From: DATIJC01 sp035479015 | Lineage (GTDB): Bacteria > Patescibacteriota > Microgenomatia > UBA1400 > UBA12028 | Length of the DNA: 52,441 bases | Direction: 5' to 3' | NCBI GenBank assembly: GCA_035479015.1 | Contig: DATIJC010000011.1 | Coordinates: 1-52,441 of the forward strand | Part shown: positions 32,105 through 39,086 of the stretch, one piece after another | Layout of the letters: each line of letters begins with the position of its first letter | Numbering within the stretch: the first letter of the stretch is position 1 | The notes under the pieces: generated by a model | What the model was told of the DNA's origin: nothing | Database searches by the model: none | What the model saw: only the letters and a program-made list of their open reading frames with translations | Position numbers and translations under genes: made by a program

Positions 32105-33559
32105 TTACGGTGCTATTTTGTATTGAGCAAGCACCGCGGGTACACCTTTGGAGAGAGTAGGCATCACTTCTTCAAGTTGTTTCCCTGAGTTTAGTCCATT
32201 GATGGCGTCCGCGTAATACTTAATGATCTGATCATTGATCCCGTTATCATACGTATTGGATGCCATATACCAACTCACCGCATTGGGCGCCTGCGAGATG
32301 AATGCTCCCACATATGGATCGCTAGCCACTTTGGGAGCTAGATCGACGCGGGGGTACGGTTCACCGAACAGACGTACTGCTGTGGCGTCGGCATATAGCT
32401 TTTGAAGCACATCCGATGAAGACATGTAGGTGACAAACTTCCACGCCACATCCTGATCTTTGGTCGTCTTTGATACTCCTTCGGCCCAATATGAGGCCCA
32501 GGTAATCGGTTTCCCGGGTAACTGTGGGACCGGATCGACTTCAAAATCGAAATTAGGATTAATCTGTTTCATCTCAAACGCTCTCCATGACGGCGCGAAA
32601 ACCATAGCGGCTTTTTCGGTTGCGAAGGCGTATGTAGAGTTGGGCAGCGTCTCATCCCAAACTTTATCGGTCAGCATGAACTGCGTGTAAAACTGCAGCG
32701 CCGGAGGCACGAGTTGAGCTGAATCATCCGGCTTACCTGGATTTCCGCCATTTTGTAAGATGAGCAGTGCCAAAATGTCTGAAAAGTGATCAACATTTTT
32801 AGCACTACCCAGCGCTACCCCAGCGCGTGCAATCTTTCCATCAGCATCGCGCACAGTTAGGGATCTCGCCAAAACACGTAAGTCTTCCCAGGTAGTCGGG
32901 GCGGATTTCCCAGAATCGGCCAGCATCCTTTTATTGATAAAGAGTGACAGACCATCAAATTCTAAGGGGACTCCGACATATCCCGTGCCAGCTTTCAAAT
33001 CCTTGGCGGCTACAGGATAAAAGGTTTTCTCAAACGTACTATTACTCATGATATTGGCTGGTAGTGTCGAGAGTGCGCCAGTCTGAGCCAACATTGGAAC
33101 CCAAGTATTATGGAAACGGAACACATCTGGTCCCTGCCCACGGGCGAATGCACTCTGCAATCGCTCGCGATAATCTTTGATTGATTGTTGGCCATACTGA
33201 ATGTGCACCCCTGGATTCGCGCCTTCAAAATCTTTAATCACTGAGGTTAAAACATCATTTGGTTCCCACAATCCCCAGTAAACCAGATTGACCTGACGGG
33301 TAGGAGTTTTCGCTGTTTGTGACGACGTGCCTAAAAACTTGGAAGCTGCGAACACCACCGCTAAAACGATAACTAAAAGCACTGCGACAATTGCAATTAT
33401 CTTCATGGGAATCTTTGAAAAAAAGGACCCTGATGGTCTGGCTGTCTGCGCAGCGCCGCTGACAAACTCCGGCACAGCTTCAGACACGCCTGGGTTACTA
33501 GGAGCAGTCGGTGTTGCTTGTGGTACCTGACTCTGGAGACTCGGACTTTCTTGTTCCAT
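32105..33559 (-). CDS. Membrane-anchored ABC transporter solute-binding protein (family 1)
   Basis: A 484-residue protein. The N-terminus is a proline/alanine-rich cytoplasmic tail with one transmembrane helix at about residues 52-72 (MKIIAIVAVLLVIVLAVVF). The extracellular part is an extracellular solute-binding protein of the carbohydrate type: LVYWGLWEPNDVLTSVIKDFE, PDVFRFHNTW, and SYWAEGVSKTTKDQDVAWKF. It should bind a sugar or oligosaccharide. No permease or ATPase gene is adjacent. TATAAT stands 6 nt before the ATG. Confidence 0.88.
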   Translation of the reverse strand: MEQESPSLQSQVPQATPTAPSNPGVSEAVPEFVSGAAQTARPSGSFFSKIPMKIIAIVAVLLVIVLAVVFAASKFLGTSSQTAKTPTRQVNLVYWGLWEPNDVLTSVIKDFEGANPGVHIQYGQQSIKDYRERLQSAFARGQGPDVFRFHNTWVPMLAQTGALSTLPANIMSNSTFEKTFYPVAAKDLKAGTGYVGVPLEFDGLSLFINKRMLADSGKSAPTTWEDLRVLARSLTVRDADGKIARAGVALGSAKNVDHFSDILALLILQNGGNPGKPDDSAQLVPPALQFYTQFMLTDKVWDETLPNSTYAFATEKAAMVFAPSWRAFEMKQINPNFDFEVDPVPQLPGKPITWASYWAEGVSKTTKDQDVAWKFVTYMSSSDVLQKLYADATAVRLFGEPYPRVDLAPKVASDPYVGAFISQAPNAVSWYMASNTYDNGINDQIIKYYADAINGLNSGKQLEEVMPTLSKGVPAVLAQYKIAP

Positions 33560-33565
33560 CCTGTT

Positions 33566-33571
33566 ATTATA
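33566..33571 (-). promoter_or_regulatory. Putative -10 box for the solute-binding protein gene
   Basis: TATAAT on the minus strand, 6 nt before the ATG at 33559, within the 29-bp gap to the divergent VanW gene. Confidence 0.5.
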
Positions 33572-33588
33572 CGATACCTCAATACCAT

Positions 33589-35139
33589 ATGTCCAAAAGG
33601 CTTACACGGGGAGAGCGCACTCTCCATTTTTTTATTTCTAAAATCCTCCCCTTCTTGGTGAGCTTTCTATTTGGCACGACTATTTTACTGCTTTTTCTGC
33701 TTGGGAAAAATCAAACAGCAAGAACAAACAAACTCCAACCACTGCTCAAACCACTGATCTCGGAGTTTTTTATTCTCTCAGTCGATGGTGTGCGTTTTGC
33801 CACACCGAGCGCTACTCTACTTGATGCGACCACCACAAAAGCCTGGCTCCAACAAGTCGATGATCACTTCAGCGTTAATAAAAAGGATGCAACCTTGAGC
33901 GTTAAATCCGGAAAACTCGTGATAAATCCCGGCAACTTTGGGAAAGGAATCGATCAGACCCAAGCACTAGATCTGCTCATGCACATCGATCTAACTGCCT
34001 CTGCAGAAGCGAGCCTCCAATCTGTTTCGACTGGAAAAGTGCTTGATCCCGACGAGCAAACACATATCCGCGAACGGTATCAAGCGTTGGTAAATAAAAA
34101 ACTCACATTCACAGCAGGTACAGCGCACTTCACACTGACAGCACAAAACGTCGCTGCCATGATGGCTCTGCCGGATGGATTTTCGCCGGAAGGGATTACT
34201 AGCGTGATAAAAAGTTGGGCCAAGGACTTTGACCACCCTGCGGTAGAACCCCGGTTAGCGATTGTCGGGACGAGCGTAGAAGCGTTTGAGGCTCCCCGTG
34301 ATGGGGAGGTGATTACTATCGAACCATCTGTTCAAATAGTGCAGCAAGCGCTTGAAGGAGCTGACGTACATGAGCTGTCTATTAACATTACACCGCCAAA
34401 AACATCACTTTCTTCTATCAATACTCTCGGCATCACCGAGCGCTTGGGACGCGGCGATTCAACATACTTCCACTCGATACCAAACCGCATAACCAATGTT
34501 TCCCTTACCACTTCTAAAATAAATGGCGTACTTGTGATGCCTGGTGAAGAATTTTCATTTGCCAAGTACTTGGGCGAAGTCTCAGCTGCTACTGGATTTA
34601 AACAAGCATATATAATTTCGCAGGGTCAGACGATCTTGGGTGACGGTGGTGGCGTATGCCAGGTCAGCAGCACAATGTTCCGGGCAATTCTTAACGCTGG
34701 ACTTCCAGTCACGGAGCGGCGTGGTCACTCATATCGTGTTGGATACTATGAGCAAAATAGCAAACCCGGTTTTGATGCAACTGTGTATTCGCCGCATCCG
34801 GACCTACGGTTTGTCAATGACACCAGCACCCCTATCCTCATTATGGCCGTTGCTGACTCTAAAAAGTTAGCGATGTATGTAGAATTGTGGGGCAAATCAG
34901 ATGGACGTAAAGCAGAGATTCTCAACTACAAACAATGGGGGGCCACTCCCGCTCTCCCTACGGTATATCAAGACGATCCTACTCTTCCCCCCGGAAAGCT
35001 CAAGCAGATAGATTTTGCCGCACCAGGACTGAAAGTTTCATTTGACTATAAAGTTACCTATTCAGATGGACAATCAAAGACCGTAAATTTCCTTACAAAC
35101 TATGTTCCTTGGCGCGCAGTTTACCTACGCGGAGTCTAG
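33589..35139 (+). CDS. VanW family protein with peptidoglycan-binding-like repeats
   Basis: A 516-residue protein from the ATG at 33589; the longer frame runs antisense into the solute-binding gene. A hydrophobic anchor lies at about residues 20-42. The region ~55-290 resembles two YoaR-like peptidoglycan-binding (PG_binding_4) domains. The VanW domain follows at ~300-440: VMPGEEFSFAKYLGEV, GQTILGDGGGVCQVSSTMF and RRGHSYRVGYYE. A beta-rich tail ends the protein. VanW proteins act at the cell wall, with unknown chemistry. Confidence 0.9.
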   Translation: MSKRLTRGERTLHFFISKILPFLVSFLFGTTILLLFLLGKNQTARTNKLQPLLKPLISEFFILSVDGVRFATPSATLLDATTTKAWLQQVDDHFSVNKKDATLSVKSGKLVINPGNFGKGIDQTQALDLLMHIDLTASAEASLQSVSTGKVLDPDEQTHIRERYQALVNKKLTFTAGTAHFTLTAQNVAAMMALPDGFSPEGITSVIKSWAKDFDHPAVEPRLAIVGTSVEAFEAPRDGEVITIEPSVQIVQQALEGADVHELSINITPPKTSLSSINTLGITERLGRGDSTYFHSIPNRITNVSLTTSKINGVLVMPGEEFSFAKYLGEVSAATGFKQAYIISQGQTILGDGGGVCQVSSTMFRAILNAGLPVTERRGHSYRVGYYEQNSKPGFDATVYSPHPDLRFVNDTSTPILIMAVADSKKLAMYVELWGKSDGRKAEILNYKQWGATPALPTVYQDDPTLPPGKLKQIDFAAPGLKVSFDYKVTYSDGQSKTVNFLTNYVPWRAVYLRGV

Positions 35140-35375
35140 TTGCCACCCCAAAAAGCCTGTGACAGAACAAGTGCGGTCCGGGGAAACTTTTCGTGCGTAA
35201 ACGCTTCAACATATTCAATCATTCTATCTGGAGAATCATCAGCTGTATGATTGTCGTCCACAATACCGTTTGCCAAATCAAGCGCCATAAGCAACGCTCT
35301 CCACAAAACAGCATTTTTTTGTATTCGCTCCAGCTCACCACTATCAAAATCAGTAAGCGCTAATTCCTTGGCCAT
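35136..35375 (-). CDS. Small hypothetical protein
   Basis: A 79-residue helical, acidic protein from the ATG at 35375. TATAAA lies 11 nt upstream. A GTG two codons earlier is possible. It overlaps the 3' end of the convergent VanW gene by 4 bp. No membrane segment and no recognised family. Confidence 0.6.
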   Translation of the reverse strand: MAKELALTDFDSGELERIQKNAVLWRALLMALDLANGIVDDNHTADDSPDRMIEYVEAFTHEKFPRTALVLSQAFWGGN

Positions 35376-35447
35376 ACACACCGCATTTTATACCCAGTCC
35401 TAGGCTTTTCCCACCTCTCGATGTAAAATATCTTACAAGGAGAACTT

Positions 35448-35702
35448 ATGGCTGTGTCTGAAGTAAATAATCCCACAAGAGTTCGACAAATTGCAGAAAT
35501 TGTTGCCCTAGCGTTTAAGCCAGAAAAACAACGCGAGTTGGCGGAAAAGTATGGACTACTGGATCAGCTACCAGAACTGACAAGGGCTTCAGTTAAACTG
35601 ACAATGTCCCCTCAAGATCGAAAAATAATGGAAGAAAATGAAAGAAAAACTCGTGAATTTAAACTGCAAGAGGAACTTAGAAATAAGAGAAGAAATAGAT
35701 AA
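35448..35702 (+). CDS. Small hypothetical protein upstream of valS
   Basis: An 84-residue helical protein; the C-terminal ~35 residues are a highly charged helix, probably a coiled coil (KIMEENERKTREFKLQEELR). A clear AAGGAGA Shine-Dalgarno sequence lies 6 nt before the ATG. Its stop codon overlaps the valS start (TAATG), so the two genes are translationally coupled. Function unknown. Confidence 0.7.
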   Translation: MAVSEVNNPTRVRQIAEIVALAFKPEKQRELAEKYGLLDQLPELTRASVKLTMSPQDRKIMEENERKTREFKLQEELRNKRRNR

Positions 35703-37993
35703 TGGATTCTACCTACTCTCACAAAGACCACGAAGACAAGATATACAAACTCTGGGAAGAATCAGGAGCGCTAAATCCTGATACGCAAAAAAACGCGGAC
35801 AAAAGCAAACCTCCCTACACCATCCTCCTCCCTCCCCCAAATGCCAACGCTTCACTTCATGCAGGTCACGGGATGTTTGTGGTCGAAGATATATTAGTTC
35901 GCTACCATCGCATGTTGGGTCAACCTACAGAGTGGCTTCCCGGCACAGATCACGCTGGTTTTGAAACCCAGTATGTGTATGAAAAACACCTGGCGAAACA
36001 AGGTACTTCCCGCTTTCAATTTGACCGCCAAACCCTGTTCGACGATATCTACCAATTTGTGCAAGACAACTCGGGGACAATTTTTGCGCAGCTCAAGAAA
36101 CTCGGATTCTCCTGTGATTGGTCACGAGCAACGTTCATGCTCGATGACAAGGTGGTAAAGATTGTGTACGACACGTTTGCCCAGATGGTCGAGGATGGCA
36201 TGGTCTACAGGGACAATTACATTGTCAACTACTCACCAAAGCAGGGGACGACCTTTTCAGACCTAGAGGTGACATATGCAACTCGCCAGGATCCTTTTTA
36301 CTACATCCGTTATTCGAGCGATCCAGAAATCATTATTAGCACAGTCAGGCCGGAAACAAAATTCCGTGATACTGCCCTCGCCTGTAACCCAAATGATCCG
36401 CGCTATAAAGATTTGATTGGAAAAACCATTACTTTCAATGGACTACTTGGGCCCGTGGAAATGCAGATTATCGCCGACGATGAAGTGGACATGGAATTTG
36501 GCACGGGCATTATGAAAGTGACTCCTGCTCATGATGCGCACGACTTTGCTTTAGGAAAAAAATATGATTTACCTGTTTTACCACTTATCGACTTCATGGG
36601 GAAAATGGATTTCTCCTGGTACATCGATTCGCACCAGTCACCAGCCACCAGTCACGAGTCACTATACCTTGAGCGCGCTCGAAAATATCATGGAAAGAAA
36701 GTAGCTGAAGCCAGAAAACTGATCGTCGAAGACATGATGGCCGAGGGCATGATCGTCAAGGTCGATGAAAAATATACTCACAATGTCGCCGTGGATTATA
36801 AAACCGGCTCGGATATTGAACCAATGGTGATGCCCAACTGGTTTGTAGCCACCAAGAAACTTGCAGCTCCTGCCATAGCAGCCGCCCGAAATAAAAAAGT
36901 GCAATTTGTACCCGCCCGTTTTGAGAAAACCTACTACGACTGGATGGAGAACATCCGTGACTGGCCAATCTCCCGCCAGATCGTCTGGGGCATCCGCATT
37001 CCTATCTGGTACTCTGTTAAAGACAATCCCAATCTCTCCGTGACATTTCTAGATAAAGACAAAAATCGCGTAACAGGAATAGTTGGCGAACTTTTAGGCG
37101 ATATACGATATACGACATACGATATACTTTCAGGTTTGCAGTCTCTTCGTGCCCCAATGGGTGCAAAATATGTCGTCAGTGTCGACTCGCCGGGCGAAGA
37201 CTTTTTACCAGAGACAGATACCTTTGACACGTGGTTTTCTTCGGGTCAGTGGCCACTGACAACCTTAAACTACCCGAACGGAGATGACTTTAATCGCTTT
37301 TTCCCCACACAGGTACTCGATACCATGTGGGACATCTTGTTCTTCTGGGTCGCACGCATGATCATGTTCTCGCTGTATAAAACAGGTGAAGTTCCCTTCT
37401 CTACTGTGTACCTACACTCGATGGTGACGGATGAAAAAGGCGCCAAGATGAGTAAGAGCAAGGGCAATGTAGTTAATCCGATCGAACTCGTAGATAAATA
37501 TGGCGCCGATGCATTGCGCATGGCGCTCATTGCCGGCTCCGCACCAGGCAACCCAATAGCCCTCTCAGAAAACAAAGTGAGAGGCTACCGGAATTTCTCG
37601 AATAAGCTTTGGAATATAGGAAGATACATCACTTTGCTTACAGAGCAAAGTGAATTTTCAAGTTCCAAGGTTCAAGTTTCAAGTCAATCTGAAGATAAAA
37701 AACTCATCGACGAACTAAATGACTTAGTTAAAAAAACTACCGAAAATCTTGATAATTATCGCTTCTCAGATGCTGCATTATCTGCGTATGACTTTGTCTG
37801 GAACAGACTCGCTAGTGACTACTTGGAAAAAACAAAATCAAGAGAGGATAAAGAAGCAGTTTTCGCAACGCTCTATACTGTATTCTCCACTTGCTTGAAG
37901 TTACTTCACCCCTTCATGCCCTTTGTGACGGAGGCAATCTGGCAAGAATTTGGCGGAGAACTTCTTATTACCTCTCCATGGCCTGTATACTAA
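35702..37993 (+). CDS. valS: Valyl-tRNA synthetase with repeat-derived insertions
   Basis: A 763-residue class I synthetase that charges tRNA-Val. PPPNANASLHAGHG carries the HIGH-type motif (HAGH, about residues 52-55), GAKMSKSKGNVV the KMSKS motif (about 581-585), and the editing domain shows FRDTALACNPNDPRY. It is shorter than most ValRS (about 880-950), lacking the usual long C-terminal coiled coil. Three heptameric arrays occur in frame, encoding SHQSPATSHES, DIRYTTYDI and FSSSKVQVSSQ, in regions that vary among ValRS. Translationally coupled to the preceding small gene. Confidence 0.95.
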   Translation: MDSTYSHKDHEDKIYKLWEESGALNPDTQKNADKSKPPYTILLPPPNANASLHAGHGMFVVEDILVRYHRMLGQPTEWLPGTDHAGFETQYVYEKHLAKQGTSRFQFDRQTLFDDIYQFVQDNSGTIFAQLKKLGFSCDWSRATFMLDDKVVKIVYDTFAQMVEDGMVYRDNYIVNYSPKQGTTFSDLEVTYATRQDPFYYIRYSSDPEIIISTVRPETKFRDTALACNPNDPRYKDLIGKTITFNGLLGPVEMQIIADDEVDMEFGTGIMKVTPAHDAHDFALGKKYDLPVLPLIDFMGKMDFSWYIDSHQSPATSHESLYLERARKYHGKKVAEARKLIVEDMMAEGMIVKVDEKYTHNVAVDYKTGSDIEPMVMPNWFVATKKLAAPAIAAARNKKVQFVPARFEKTYYDWMENIRDWPISRQIVWGIRIPIWYSVKDNPNLSVTFLDKDKNRVTGIVGELLGDIRYTTYDILSGLQSLRAPMGAKYVVSVDSPGEDFLPETDTFDTWFSSGQWPLTTLNYPNGDDFNRFFPTQVLDTMWDILFFWVARMIMFSLYKTGEVPFSTVYLHSMVTDEKGAKMSKSKGNVVNPIELVDKYGADALRMALIAGSAPGNPIALSENKVRGYRNFSNKLWNIGRYITLLTEQSEFSSSKVQVSSQSEDKKLIDELNDLVKKTTENLDNYRFSDAALSAYDFVWNRLASDYLEKTKSREDKEAVFATLYTVFSTCLKLLHPFMPFVTEAIWQEFGGELLITSPWPVY
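36633..36660. repeat. Heptameric array, four units (ACCAGTC type), inside valS
   Basis: Units ACCAGTC (36633, 36647), ACCAGCC (36640) and ACGAGTC (36654). The same family as the array at 22217 when both are read on the coding strand. Confidence 0.85.
37100..37127. repeat. Heptameric array, four units (GATATAC type), inside valS
   Basis: GATATAC at 37100, 37107 and 37121, with GACATAC at 37114. It is bounded sharply on both sides. Confidence 0.88.
37631..37651. repeat. Perfect 8-bp hairpin inside valS
   Basis: ACTTTGCT and AGCAAAGT with a 5-nt loop. It lies 7 bp before the heptameric array at 37659 and encodes part of SLLTEQSE. Confidence 0.6.
37659..37686. repeat. Heptameric array, four units (CAAGTTN type), inside valS
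   Basis: Units CAAGTTC (37659), CAAGGTT (37666), CAAGTTT (37673) and CAAGTCA (37680). Confidence 0.82.
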
Positions 37994-37997
37994 TCAC

Positions 37998-38393
37998 ATG
38001 CATTTGATAAAATTCTATTTTCTCTGGCTTATTGCAGTCTTTGCCAACGTCTTTCGACCATTCGTTTTTATAATTCGTTGGTCTATTCGTTTGTTATTCG
38101 TTGTTTTCCTTATATGGTTCATTGGAGGAATTGGTGTCTGGTCATATAGATACATACAATCTCTGCCCACCAGAGAACAAGCAAGGCGTGAAACAAATGC
38201 GCTGCTTATGCAAAAAGCCCAATTGGAGTCTCTTCTTAAAAATCACCAGAACTCTAGAGATGTTTCGCTCGACCTCGCAATAATTTCACTAAAGCTTGGA
38301 GATGACACACTAGGACAGTATTATTGGGAAAACCTGCAAAAAATTGACCCAAACAATACTCGAGTAGAATTACTCAGTAGCTTTTTCCGTTGA
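37998..38393 (+). CDS. Hypothetical membrane-anchored protein
   Basis: A 131-residue protein from the ATG at 37998, 4 bp after the valS stop. A long hydrophobic stretch (about residues 3-52, probably two passes or one pass plus an amphipathic segment) is followed by a helical region with a TPR-like pattern (LDLAIISLKLGDDTLGQYYWENLQKIDP). The 3' end overlaps the convergent rplY by 24 bp. The periplasm-facing TPR-like part could bind a partner. Function unknown. Ends with TGA. Confidence 0.65.
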   Translation: MHLIKFYFLWLIAVFANVFRPFVFIIRWSIRLLFVVFLIWFIGGIGVWSYRYIQSLPTREQARRETNALLMQKAQLESLLKNHQNSRDVSLDLAIISLKLGDDTLGQYYWENLQKIDPNNTRVELLSSFFR

Positions 38394-39053
38394 AGTTGAT
38401 TCAGGAGCTACTTCTTCTTTGGTTGCACCTTGTTTGGTCAACTCAACCTCTGCTGGCTCAGCAGGAGCAACCTCTACCACAACTTCCGCTTCTTGTTCTT
38501 GAATAGTTGCGAGCACTTCATCAGCTTCAATTTTTAAAGTAACTTTCTCTCGGTCGAAATCGACGTCAGCCAGCGTAACTGTGTCACCAACCTTGAGAAG
38601 TTTTGAGATATCGAGAACAAATTTCTCTGGCAAATTGGTTGGCAGCGCCTCGACTTCGATTTCATTATAGACGGTCACCAACACTCCGCCCGCTTTTACG
38701 GCTTCTGACTCACCTATTACCTCGACAGGAATCATTGCTGTCACTTCCTGAGTCAAGTCGACTTGGTGAAAGTCAGCGTGCAAAAAAGCTCCTGTTACAG
38801 GATGGCGTGACGCAGAAACGATGAGTACGGGACGCTGGGTTTTTTCTCCCTCGACTTCGAGGTTTACCAGTGCTGTTTCACCAGCTGCTTTGTAAATACT
38901 GGTAAAAACTTTCACGTCGACTTGAACTGGTACGGATGCCGTCTTGGTGCCAAAAATGTTACCAGGGACCAGGTTTTTCGCTCTCAAGCTCTTCACCTTG
39001 CGGCCAAGCAGGATGCGTCTTTGTACGGAAAGGTGGTGTCGCTCTTGTGTCAT
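38370..39053 (-). CDS. rplY: 50S ribosomal protein bL25, long (CTC) form
   Basis: A 227-residue protein. The N-terminal bL25 domain binds 5S rRNA (LGRKVKSLRAKNLVPGNIFG, then VLIVSASRHPVTGAFLHADFHQVD); the C-terminal TL5/CTC beta domain follows. An acidic, alanine- and glutamate-rich tail (about 190-227) is of low complexity. TATACT lies 10 nt before the ATG. A stand-alone gene. Confidence 0.94.
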   Translation of the reverse strand: MTQERHHLSVQRRILLGRKVKSLRAKNLVPGNIFGTKTASVPVQVDVKVFTSIYKAAGETALVNLEVEGEKTQRPVLIVSASRHPVTGAFLHADFHQVDLTQEVTAMIPVEVIGESEAVKAGGVLVTVYNEIEVEALPTNLPEKFVLDISKLLKVGDTVTLADVDFDREKVTLKIEADEVLATIQEQEAEVVVEVAPAEPAEVELTKQGATKEEVAPESTSTEKATE

Positions 39054-39086
39054 AGGAGGTGATAGTATACCACAAGGCGGCCAGGT

